DNA of 64,000 nt, from the NCBI RefSeq assembly GCF_049340185.1, contig NZ_JBMPPC010000002.1, positions 434,001 through 498,000 of the forward strand. Reading direction: 5' to 3'. Below are positions 1 through 6,798 of the stretch, in pieces (position 1 is the stretch's first letter; each line of letters starts with the position of its first letter). The translations under genes and the position numbers were made by a program. Source of the stretch: Undibacterium sp049340185 (GTDB lineage Bacteria; Pseudomonadota; Gammaproteobacteria; Burkholderiales; Burkholderiaceae_D). The notes beneath the pieces were generated by a model. It saw only the letters and a list, made by a program, of their open reading frames with translations, did not search any database and had not been told where the DNA came from.

Positions 1-2
1 AC

Positions 3-254
3 CTATTCCAAGAGTTAATAGATGACGAAGATTTCAAGTTACTGAAAAAAATCTCAAACAATAACAAGCACAAATTTTTAGCGAGAATAAAAAATGACGG
101 GAAATCACTTGAATTCGAAATGATTGACTTTAAAAAGAACAAAATAACGTATGTCGGTGTGCAAGAATTCTTAGTCAGATCTCACGACCACTTAATTCCA
201 AAAGTCATTAATCTATACGAAGAAGTCGCGAAGACAGCTCTGGGAAAGTCGTGA
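3..254 (+). CDS. C-terminal fragment of an unrecognised AT-rich protein
   Basis: The third forward frame is open from the first bases of the window to a TGA at 252-254, giving 83 codons with no start inside the window, so this is the 3' end of a gene beginning upstream. The product is lysine- and asparagine-rich (for example LLKKISNNNKHKF near the left edge) and ends in TALGKS. I do not recognise a family. Its base composition is clearly more AT-rich than the genes from 554 onward, which fits acquired DNA. No conserved catalytic motif is visible. That it is coding is inferred from the uninterrupted frame and the protein-like composition. Confidence 0.5.
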   Translation, partial: LFQELIDDEDFKLLKKISNNNKHKFLARIKNDGKSLEFEMIDFKKNKITYVGVQEFLVRSHDHLIPKVINLYEEVAKTALGKS

Positions 255-327
255 TTTTTTGCAAGCGTAGCGTGCGCACCAGTGACGCAGGAAATACCCA
301 ATCGTCGCAACGAACAAAGTTTCAATT

Positions 328-413
328 CGTAGGGTGCGCCATGCGCACCGATAATGCAACAAGGTAACAATCATCTGCACAAGAACGAAACGGTGCGCAT
401 GGCGCACCCTACG
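328..413. repeat. 23-bp perfect inverted repeat with self-complementary arms
   Basis: Positions 328-350 and 391-413 are exact reverse complements, 40 bp apart. Each arm is itself nearly palindromic (GGTGCGC and GCGCACC around a short centre), so each can form its own hairpin or pair with the other arm. A related partial copy, GTAGCGTGCGCACC, lies at 267-280. The stretch 255-553 holds no gene; this is its only clear structure. The layout resembles a small palindromic element of the REP or MITE kind, but no transposase gene is nearby. Confidence 0.75.
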
Positions 414-553
414 GCCGGAGAACTATGGGTCATAGCATGATATTGTTATTTGATATCAAAAAAGCGAGCAGTCTTCACTGAAAAAATTGTTGAGCATAGT
501 CTTATTCAACTGAACGTTTTTTCTCATTACTCAATTCAATTTCAACCCCCAAA

Positions 554-907
554 ATGACAACAGACACAGACATCCAATTAAGCGGCCCGTTCAAAGCCAC
601 GGACTCCAGCGGCAGCAGCCACGACATCAAAGCGATACGGATTTTTGATGAGGGCTACGGCATCATCGATGTCTACATCGACTTTGCTGCGCCGATAGAA
701 AATGGCTTGTATAACGACAAAGTGTTGCTCAGCCAGATCATGGCGAAGTTACGTGAACTCGGTTATGTCGGGCCTGACTTTGGACATAGTGATCTGGGTC
801 TGCAAGAAAGAAAGCTGATCGTGCTGGAGGCACCGGAAGAATTCTGCGTGTTCGCTGCGCGTCATGGCTGGAAAAATCTTGCCGAAGAATTTGACGATGA
901 AGAGTGA
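554..907 (+). CDS. Conserved hypothetical protein, 117 aa
   Basis: An acidic soluble protein of 117 residues without signal peptide or membrane segment, ending in EEFDDEE. I do not recognise the family. The sequence alternates strand-like and helix-like stretches (KAIRIFDEGYGIIDVYIDF; DKVLLSQIMAKLRELGY), suggesting a compact alpha/beta fold. Its TGA stop overlaps the GTG that can start the following rhomboid reading frame (904-907), so the two look translationally coupled. The base composition matches the rest of the chromosome, unlike the AT-rich fragment at the left edge. Confidence 0.6.
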   Translation: MTTDTDIQLSGPFKATDSSGSSHDIKAIRIFDEGYGIIDVYIDFAAPIENGLYNDKVLLSQIMAKLRELGYVGPDFGHSDLGLQERKLIVLEAPEEFCVFAARHGWKNLAEEFDDEE

Positions 908-1490
908 TCCGACAATTTATGATTGAGATTAAAAAATATCTCAGCGTATCAAATGCGCTAATCGCTATCAGCCTCCTGGTCGCTCTGTTGTCTAAGCTAG
1001 GCGCAGTAGATGCCGTACTAAGCCCGCTATGGATCGCTGATCCGGCCAGCCACGGCCTGGATATATTATGCATGGTGAAGTCTGGCGTCTCATCACACCG
1101 ATATTTATTCATTTTGGTGTCATGCATCTGGTGTTTAATATGATGGCGATGTGGGATCTGGGTAGGCTGATTGAGAGCAGGCGAAGTACGGCGTTTTATT
1201 TGCTGTTTATTGTCGTGCTTGGTGCCGGATCAAATCTCGTGCAATTTTTGCTGACGCAATCGCCTTTCTTTGGCGGCATGTCGGGTGTGCTGTATGGCTT
1301 GTTTGGTTACATCTGGATGCAAGGACGCACCAATCCACGATTTGGCATCATCCTGACGCAACAGACGATTGTAATGATGCTCGGCTGGTTTGTTTTATGT
1401 TGGGTTGGCGTACTGGGTTCGATTGCAAACTGGGCACATACCGGTGGCCTGCTCATCGGCGTTGCCTGGGGTTATCTGGATAAACGGTAG
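904..1490 (+). pseudogene. Rhomboid-family intramembrane serine protease, frameshifted
   Basis: Two overlapping frames together spell one rhomboid protease. The first frame (from GTG 904 or ATG 919) encodes the N-terminus and first transmembrane helix and runs into unrelated sequence after DPASHGLDIL. The second frame resumes with HGEVWRLITPIFIHFG and carries the family hallmarks: the HxxxN-type motif (VMHLVFNMMAMWDLG), the catalytic serine in GGMSGVLYG, and the catalytic histidine in NWAHTGGLLIG. Removing one TA from the ATATATTA run at 1061-1068 restores a continuous frame (GLDIMHGEVW). Either the gene is broken or slippage or a sequencing error occurred in this dinucleotide run. The intact protein would be about 195 residues with six membrane helices, a normal size for a GlpG-like core. 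The second frame has its own ATG at 1068, but a product from there would lack helix 1. Confidence 0.75.
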
Positions 1491-1597
1491 GCATGACGTA
1501 CTGGCTGGTGCATTACATAGGCGCGATTTATCTTAGAAGTACATCGCAATAATTTGATCGAATTCATTGAGCTAACACATAAGCTCACGTCATCATT

Positions 1598-2362
1598 ATG
1601 AAAACCATTCCATCACGCCTCTTATTATCGGTAAGCTTGCTACTGACATCCTTGAGTTACGCAGCGGACAAGGAGCCGGGTGCGCTGCTTAAAATCGGTG
1701 AGTGGCGTCAAGATGTTGGTAGTTATGGTGTGCCAAAACAATTTGAACATCTGGTGCCCGCAAAATGGCCAAGGGATCAATGGTATAGCCTGATCATCGA
1801 AGAGAACGTCTTGCATATCGAGGCGCAATCCCCAGCCGACAAAAACCCGGAATGGCTGAACAAAATCGTTCGCCAGATACCGGAAGAAAACACTCCTCCG
1901 GCAAGTTCATCTGCTGAATTCACAGAGCAGGAAAGTGATGGCATCTTGCATCTGCGCGTGCCCGGATCACCGATCAAAGCGGGTAAGCATCCTCTGTATG
2001 TGTTTAAAAACGGTGGACATATTCTCAACCCCGAACTCGATTACCAATACCGCTTAAAACTGAACGAAGTGCCGTTTGGCATGCGGATTCAAAATGGACT
2101 GAAGGGAAAAAACGGTGCGCCCTACGGTGAAGGTGCAACGTACTTTATTGAATATGATGGTAAGCAGTTTGAGTACGCGCTTGGCTATTATGGCTGGGCC
2201 TCACGCATCGTCGGGATTACGGATATGGATGGCGATGGTTTCCCGGATTTCATTATCGAAATAGACGGCCCAAACAGTACGGCTGTAATTATTCTGATGT
2301 CATCCACAGCAAAGCCCGGCAAGAATACGCCTACGGCGAGCTTGCATTCTTGGGGTTGCTAA
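1598..2362 (+). CDS. Secreted protein with a calcium-loop-like motif, unknown function
   Basis: A 254-residue protein with a clear Sec signal peptide (MKTIPSRLLLSVSLLLTSLSYA, cleavage near residue 22), so it is predicted periplasmic or exported. Near residues 210-220 it carries DMDGDGFPDF, which resembles the Asp-rich calcium-binding loops of FG-GAP or EF-hand-like repeats. The rest (GEWRQDVGSYGVPKQFEHLVP at the mature N-terminus, then a strand-rich body) I do not recognise. It ends KNTPTASLHSWGC. It stands alone, with about 100 bp of non-coding DNA upstream. Function is not assigned. Confidence 0.65.
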   Translation: MKTIPSRLLLSVSLLLTSLSYAADKEPGALLKIGEWRQDVGSYGVPKQFEHLVPAKWPRDQWYSLIIEENVLHIEAQSPADKNPEWLNKIVRQIPEENTPPASSSAEFTEQESDGILHLRVPGSPIKAGKHPLYVFKNGGHILNPELDYQYRLKLNEVPFGMRIQNGLKGKNGAPYGEGATYFIEYDGKQFEYALGYYGWASRIVGITDMDGDGFPDFIIEIDGPNSTAVIILMSSTAKPGKNTPTASLHSWGC

Positions 2363-2466
2363 AGGCTTGCTAAGGGATTGCTAAGAGATCGTAAAAGCGT
2401 TGCGGATGGCGAGATTCTACCAGCGCGTCATCAGCGCAATATCTGTCTACCCAGATGATAAAAAAT

Positions 2467-2491
2467 CCGCGCTGCGACTGCTGCGCGGCTT
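2467..2491. terminator. Possible bidirectional terminator between convergent genes
   Basis: A 6-bp GC stem (CCGCGC at 2467-2472 with GCGCGG at 2483-2488) is flanked by AAAAAA on the left and CTTT on the right. It sits between the convergent genes ending at 2362 and 2511. The T tract on the forward strand is short; on the reverse strand it is better. Confidence 0.35.
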
Positions 2492-2510
2492 TGACCAGAG
2501 CAGATCTAAC

Positions 2511-3506
2511 TCAGTGAATTGAATTGATAAAACTCTGCAGCTTGTCATTAAAGATGGCAGGTTGATCGAGCATGACAAAATGCCTGGCATTGCTTATTGA
2601 GATCATCTGCAAGTTTTTCACTCCGGATAGCAGCGATGCGTAATAAGCTGTTTTTTGATTCTCTGACATAGGAATCGATACAAAATCTTTTTCATAATAC
2701 GGCGATACAACGGCTAAGGGAACAGTGATCGAAGGCAGATCTTTGCGCATGTCGGTAGCAAACAATTCCGTCATGTAGTCAACAAATGCGGTGCGGTCAC
2801 TGGTCGCACTGCGGATGGCCAGTTTTTTTGCAAGTTCCTGGTCAATGACGCCGATCACTTGCATATATTTTAGTTGTTGATCGGCGAAAACTTCTTGGGT
2901 GACGCCGGACATTTGCGTTTTCATTCCCTGGCTCATGGCTTGTCTCTGTTCTGTGGTCAAATTCTCGGATCGTGGCATTACAGGCAGGCCGTCAACAGCA
3001 AAAACACCGCTAATCAGATTGGAATAATCCTCTGCAAACCAAATCGATAAAGCCGCACCTAAACTATGACCAATCAATATGGGTTTTTGGATATTCTTTA
3101 TCCTTATTAACTCGGCCAGTGATTCTTTGGCTTTGAGCAATTTGGCGCCGGGCATAGCGGGTTTTCCGTTAAAGCCTGCGAGGGTGATCAGATAAATACT
3201 GTGCTTATTTTGTAGCGCTTTGACCGTGTCATCCCAGACGTAAGCACCGCTGGACAAGCCGGGGATCAGAATGACAGGTGCGCCTTTTGCATTCGGGTTG
3301 AGGTACTGTTCGACATACATACTGCCGATCTGATATTCCGTCGCCGTACTGGGTCTGGACAGTTCATTAGCAACAGCGGATGTGTCAGTCGATGCACCAG
3401 CAGATGCGTCAGCCGCTTTACTGCTACCGGACGAAATCGCCGTAATGATGGCGACAATGAGTGCGAAATAGGATATTTTGTTTTGGCAAAAAGATGGGAA
3501 GCTCAT
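2511..3506 (-). CDS. Exported alpha/beta hydrolase
   Basis: Serine hydrolase of the alpha/beta fold, 331 aa from the chosen start. The oxyanion-hole motif is in VILIPGLSSGAYVWD, the nucleophile elbow is GHSLGAA, and the catalytic His is probably in ISNARHFVMLDQP near the C-terminus. The N-terminus (MSFPSFCQNKISYFALIVAIITAISSGSSKAAD) has a hydrophobic segment consistent with a signal peptide, followed by a Ser/Ala/Thr-rich linker. The start at 3506 is chosen because GAGG lies just upstream; a longer open frame reaches 3584 but lacks such support. Substrate unknown; esterase or lipase-type activity is the family expectation. It stands alone. Confidence 0.75.
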   Translation of the reverse strand: MSFPSFCQNKISYFALIVAIITAISSGSSKAADASAGASTDTSAVANELSRPSTATEYQIGSMYVEQYLNPNAKGAPVILIPGLSSGAYVWDDTVKALQNKHSIYLITLAGFNGKPAMPGAKLLKAKESLAELIRIKNIQKPILIGHSLGAALSIWFAEDYSNLISGVFAVDGLPVMPRSENLTTEQRQAMSQGMKTQMSGVTQEVFADQQLKYMQVIGVIDQELAKKLAIRSATSDRTAFVDYMTELFATDMRKDLPSITVPLAVVSPYYEKDFVSIPMSENQKTAYYASLLSGVKNLQMISISNARHFVMLDQPAIFNDKLQSFINSIH

Positions 3507-3612
3507 GGTAATTCCTCTATCAATTATTAACAGTTGTTGATGAACTGAATTTCTAAAATCAACTGAGTTCATCTCTGAGTACACTCTTTATCGGGTTAGC
3601 GGATTATCTGGC

Positions 3613-3804
3613 TCAATCGACGAAGAAAATTTTTTCAATCGGCAATCCAAATAATTTGCTAATCGTAAAAGCCAGTGGCAAGCTAGGGTCATAACGTCCG
3701 GTTTCAATCGCGTTCACCGTCTGTCGCGAGACATCCAATAAGTCGGCGAGCGCAGCCTGACTTAAGTCTCTCTGGGTTCGTAATTCTTTGACGATGTTTT
3801 TCAT
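3613..3804 (-). CDS. Small XRE-family helix-turn-helix regulator
   Basis: A 63-residue protein that is almost entirely one Cro/C1-type helix-turn-helix domain: LRTQRDLSQAALADLLDVSR then QTVNAIETGRYDPSLPLAF, ending LPIEKIFFVD. This size and ending are typical of the short XRE regulators paired with a small membrane protein. Its start codon overlaps the stop of the upstream membrane-protein gene by 4 bp (ATGA at 3801-3804), so the two form one operon with coupled translation. It is the obvious candidate to bind the four matching 18-bp palindromes at 4235-4567, making the operon autoregulated; this is inference. Confidence 0.85.
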   Translation of the reverse strand: MKNIVKELRTQRDLSQAALADLLDVSRQTVNAIETGRYDPSLPLAFTISKLFGLPIEKIFFVD

Positions 3805-4214
3805 TTTTCACGCTCCAGAATTTTGCGAATACCGATAATCAGGCACCAGCACCCCATAAAAATGCCGTAGGTGACAAATCCGCTCAAACGAGGAAAACCT
3901 ATCCCCTCCAGAAACCCGTAACTGAAGCTAAAAAATGCGGTGATAGCACCGGAAATCGCCACCACCTCGAGCAGCCAGACGCGGACATAATCATCCATGC
4001 GCTTGAAATTACGTACGATCGCCCACAGCGCCCCAAACGCGGGAACCACTGGCGTCATGACGATCAAAGTACGGAGCACACTGTCCGCCATCGGCTTTGC
4101 ATAACTAATTGAAACGAGCAAAACAACCACGTACAGCACAACCGACAAACCTAGTTCCTTGCGGTATTTCCTTGCTATTTCTTTGTCTCTTTTTGAATAT
4201 GCTGCTTCATTCAT
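3801..4214 (-). CDS. Small membrane protein paired with XRE regulator
   Basis: A 137-residue inner-membrane protein with about four hydrophobic helices: LSVVLYVVVLLVSISYA, LIVMTPVVPAFGALWAIV, VWLLEVVAISGAITAFFSF and GFVTYGIFMGCWCLIIGI. The N-terminus is charged (MNEAAYSKRDKEIARKYRKELG) and cytosolic. The start at 4214 is chosen because AAGGAG lies 7 bp upstream; the longer open frame to 4253 begins inside the putative operator. It precedes and overlaps the XRE gene. Such pairs are widespread in bacteria but the role of the membrane partner is generally unknown; I assign no function. Confidence 0.75.
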   Translation of the reverse strand: MNEAAYSKRDKEIARKYRKELGLSVVLYVVVLLVSISYAKPMADSVLRTLIVMTPVVPAFGALWAIVRNFKRMDDYVRVWLLEVVAISGAITAFFSFSYGFLEGIGFPRLSGFVTYGIFMGCWCLIIGIRKILEREK

Positions 4215-4234
4215 TTGGATCTCCTTAAACAAAA

Positions 4235-4252
4235 TGTAAAGCCTGCTTGACA
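4235..4252. promoter_or_regulatory. Operator-like palindrome A (XRE operon)
   Basis: TGTAAAGCCTGCTTGACA, a near-perfect 18-bp palindrome located 21 bp upstream of the membrane-protein start codon. It matches the palindromes at 4422, 4510 and 4550 (shared half-site GTMAAG). Its position just before the ribosome binding site suits an autorepressor site. Confidence 0.6.
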
Positions 4253-4421
4253 CTGATGCCGTTAAAAAAAGCAGGGTGAATGGTCACCTTGCTGAATTTA
4301 TTTTTTACTGCGCAGTTACTTCGGTTTTTACTTCGTTTTGTACTGCCTTTTTTACTACGCTGATGACTAGATTCTCGTTCGCTTGCTCAAAGTTTTAACG
4401 AGTCTGCATTCCACTGCACTA

Positions 4422-4439
4422 AGTCAAGGAAACTTGACA
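4422..4439. promoter_or_regulatory. Operator-like palindrome D (XRE operon)
   Basis: AGTCAAGGAAACTTGACA: the half-sites GTCAAG and CTTGAC are perfectly symmetrical around GAAA. It has the same half-site as the three other palindromes in this 436-bp intergenic stretch but a different centre, so it is the weakest family member. Confidence 0.45.
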
Positions 4440-4509
4440 CGACTCTACAAAAAATAAGTAGCGATTCAAGCTATTTTTTCGCTGCCCAACTTTTTTACCT
4501 CGATTACGA

Positions 4510-4527
4510 TGTAAAGCATGTTTTACA
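4510..4527. promoter_or_regulatory. Operator-like palindrome B (XRE operon)
   Basis: TGTAAAGCATGTTTTACA, an 18-bp palindrome with one mismatched pair. Its centre is 40 bp, about four helical turns, from palindrome C at 4550-4567, an arrangement that lets two dimers bind one DNA face. Between 4215 and 4650 there is no gene; these sites are its main content. Confidence 0.6.
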
Positions 4528-4549
4528 TATTAGGTCTCAATAAACCAGA

Positions 4550-4567
4550 TGTCAAGCATGCTTTACA
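4550..4567. promoter_or_regulatory. Operator-like palindrome C (XRE operon)
   Basis: TGTCAAGCATGCTTTACA, an 18-bp palindrome with a single mismatched pair and the perfect core AAGCATGCTT. It shares its consensus with palindromes A and B. It lies 84 bp beyond the 3' end of the LysR gene, so it is unlikely to control that gene. Confidence 0.6.
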
Positions 4568-4650
4568 AATTATTTGAATAGTCAGTAGTTTTTATAGGCA
4601 ATTGAAGTCAGCTCGTCTTACCTGAGCGCGACGACAAACTCCTTGTACCA

Positions 4651-5583
4651 CTAGGTACCGCGCGAATCTGGCGACACCAGATATGGTGCCATCACCTCCG
4701 CGATCCAGTTCATCAGACGCTGTGTGCGTTTGGGCAGGTGTCGCCGGTTAGCGTATAACAAAGAGACGGGCATGGCTTGTGCGGTGTAAGCGGGCAAAAT
4801 CTCGACCAGCCGTCCCGCAGCAATCAGCTCGCGCTGCATGCCGATCACCGGCACCTGGATAATGCCAAAGCCCGCCAGGCAGGCGGCTTGATAAGCATCG
4901 CTGTTATTGACGGTGATGCTGCCAGTCATCTTCAGAGTTTTATTTTGTCCGTTGTCGACATATTCAAATCCCACCGGCTTGCCGCCAAAGTGGGCGGTGT
5001 AGTGAATCAGGCGATGCTGGCGCAAGTCGTCCAGCGACTGTGGTGTGCCAAAGCGTGCAAGATAATCGGGGCTGACACAATTAATTTGCCGCAGCTCGCC
5101 CAGCTGTCTGGCAATCAGTGCGCTCTCACCCAAGCTGCTGAGCGCACCGATACGCATCACGCAATCAAAGCCTTCTCTGACCAGATCGACCCGGCGATCG
5201 GTGCTGCTGATTTCAACTTCTAGCTTAGGCAGCCCCTGTAAGAATTCCGGCAAACGGGGAATCAGAATATAACGCGCAACACCAATCGGTAAATCAATGC
5301 GCAAACGCCCGCTGATCTCGCCCTCACCTTGCTGAAACATCGTCTGCAACTCGTCCATATCGGCGAGCATGTCTTTGCTGCGCTCATAGAACAAGACGCC
5401 GTCCTGCGTCATCTGTACCGTGCGCGTGGTGCGGTTAAGCAGCCGCGTGCCGAGCAAGCTTTCTAGCTGTTTGATGGCGGTGGAGATGCTGGCCTTGGGC
5501 AGACCGAGACTGTCTGCCGCCTGGGTAAAGCTGGCAAGCTCGGCAACCCGCACATAGATTTGCATAGCTTCCAGTCGATTCAT
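4651..5583 (-). CDS. LysR-family transcriptional regulator
   Basis: 310 residues, the usual LysR length. The N-terminal winged helix-turn-helix spans about residues 1-60 (MNRLEAMQIYVRVAELASFTQAADSLGLPKASISTAIKQLE) followed by the linker helix and a periplasmic-binding-like effector domain (GRLRIDLPIGVARYILIPRLPEFL onward). It is divergent from the SDR gene at 5751 with a 167-bp shared control region, so it probably regulates that gene and itself. It resembles the subgroup that controls short-chain dehydrogenases and quinone reductases; the inducer is unknown. Confidence 0.9.
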   Translation of the reverse strand: MNRLEAMQIYVRVAELASFTQAADSLGLPKASISTAIKQLESLLGTRLLNRTTRTVQMTQDGVLFYERSKDMLADMDELQTMFQQGEGEISGRLRIDLPIGVARYILIPRLPEFLQGLPKLEVEISSTDRRVDLVREGFDCVMRIGALSSLGESALIARQLGELRQINCVSPDYLARFGTPQSLDDLRQHRLIHYTAHFGGKPVGFEYVDNGQNKTLKMTGSITVNNSDAYQAACLAGFGIIQVPVIGMQRELIAAGRLVEILPAYTAQAMPVSLLYANRRHLPKRTQRLMNWIAEVMAPYLVSPDSRGT

Positions 5584-5600
5584 GGCAAGGCTCCGTCTGT

Positions 5601-5639
5601 TATTTATTGTTCGCTATTTATTATTCGTTATTTACGAAC
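5601..5639. repeat. 14-bp direct repeats in LysR/SDR control region
   Basis: TATTTATTGTTCGC (5601-5614) and TATTTATTATTCGT (5615-5628) are near-identical and abut, followed by a partial third copy TATTTACGAAC (5629-5639). The first GTTCG and the final CGAAC are inverted relative to each other. The repeats lie within 60 bp of the LysR start, a place where LysR proteins usually bind. Confidence 0.5.
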
Positions 5640-5750
5640 AGTGCAATCATTTTAACTATCTTTATACCATTTAAATCAAGTTATACACTGCCTCCATCCC
5701 AAACAATTTGGGCAATATACATTTAATCTACATTAACCAGGAGCAACAAA

Positions 5751-6509
5751 ATGACTCAAAAAATCGCAATCATTACCGGTGGTAGTCGTGGTCTGGGCAA
5801 AAACGCCGCACTGAAACTCGCGGCCCAAGGCGTCGATATCATTCTGACCTATCAAAGTAAGCAATCAGATGCGCTGGCCGTCGTTGCCGAGATCGAAGCG
5901 CTGGGCCGTAAAGCGGTTGCGCTGCAACTCGATGTCGGCAAGGTAAGCAGCTTCGCCGAGTTCAGCAATCAGGTGCACGCGGCATTGAACCAGACCTGGC
6001 AACGTCAGCATTTTGATTTTTTGGTGAACAACGCGGGGATCGGTATTCATGCGACGTTTGCCGAGACCAGTGAGGCGCAGTTTGATCAGTTGGTGAATAT
6101 TCAGTTCAAGGGTGTGTTTTTCCTGACGCAGGCCTTGCTGCCACTGATCGCGGATCATGGACGTATTTTGAATGTCTCAACTGGACTGACTCGCTTTGCC
6201 TTGCCTGGCTATGTCGCGTATGCGTCGATGAAAGGCGCGATCGAAGTCCTGACAAAATACCTGGCTAAAGAACTCGGACCACGCGGCATCTCCGTGAATG
6301 TCATCGCACCAGGCGCGATTGAGACGGACTTTGGCGGCGGCGCTGTCAGAGACAACCAGCAGCTGAATCAGTTTGTCGCGAGCCAGACAGCATTAGGCCG
6401 CGTCGGTTTGCCGGATGATATCGGTGGAGTAATCGCATCTTTGTTGTCGGATGGCAGCGGCTGGATCAATGCGCAGCGTATCGAGGCATCCGGTGGGATG
6501 TTCCTGTGA
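5751..6509 (+). CDS. Short-chain dehydrogenase/reductase (SDR)
   Basis: A classical SDR of 252 residues. The Rossmann NAD(P) motif TGGSRGLGKNAALKLA is at residues 9-24, NNAG is in LVNNAGIG, and the catalytic triad is visible as Ser in NVSTGLTRFA, followed by YVAYASMKGAIEVL (YxxxK). The end (AQRIEASGGMFL) matches the family. The residue after the first strand (YQSKQSD) suggests room for NADP but does not settle cofactor choice. A good Shine-Dalgarno (CAGGAG) lies 8 bp before the ATG. It is divergent from the LysR gene, its likely regulator. Substrate unknown. Confidence 0.9.
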   Translation: MTQKIAIITGGSRGLGKNAALKLAAQGVDIILTYQSKQSDALAVVAEIEALGRKAVALQLDVGKVSSFAEFSNQVHAALNQTWQRQHFDFLVNNAGIGIHATFAETSEAQFDQLVNIQFKGVFFLTQALLPLIADHGRILNVSTGLTRFALPGYVAYASMKGAIEVLTKYLAKELGPRGISVNVIAPGAIETDFGGGAVRDNQQLNQFVASQTALGRVGLPDDIGGVIASLLSDGSGWINAQRIEASGGMFL

Positions 6510-6522
6510 TCGGTTAAGACTT

Positions 6523-6594
6523 ATGCCGTAATGCCGTAATGCTGTAATGCTGTAATGCTGTAATGCTGTAATGCTGTAATGCTGTAATGCTGTA
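6523..6594. repeat. Nine tandem copies of an 8-bp unit
   Basis: Two copies of ATGCCGTA are followed by seven exact copies of ATGCTGTA with no spacers, starting 14 bp after the stop of the SDR gene. An 8-bp unit is not a codon multiple, and the tract is intergenic. It is a likely slippage-prone microsatellite. Confidence 0.9.
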
Positions 6595-6613
6595 ATTATC
6601 AAATCATTTTTAA

Positions 6614-6689
6614 AAACGAATCCGCAAGCTGCATGCGCCTTCTGGCATGAAATGCCTCTGAAAGCCGCATGCAGCTTGCGGGTTCGTTT
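6614..6689. repeat. Long hairpin repeat, copy 1
   Basis: Arms 6614-6637 and 6666-6689 pair over 24 bp with a single G-T wobble. The 28-nt loop contains a second hairpin (GGCAT/ATGCC around GAA), so the RNA would form a stem topped by a smaller stem. A diverged copy with the same order of parts is at 22183-22257. It sits downstream of the SDR gene and could act as a transcript end, but there is no T tract on either side, and dispersed copies favour a REP-like element. Confidence 0.8.
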
Positions 6690-6798
6690 CTGGAGTGACG
6701 AAAATCTCAGAATCGATTGCACCAAGTCGTCATAAAACTTGGCACTACCAAGGTAATGCTTAGTGAAAGCTGGCAACTCGACCGAGAGACGACTCAAC

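Noticed and set aside
738..1127. Reverse-strand frame of 129 codons
   Set aside because: Overlaps two forward genes and has no protein-like conservation visible.
6523..6594. CRISPR array
   Set aside because: Units are 8 bp with no spacers; tandem microsatellite instead. The same holds for 12917-12972.
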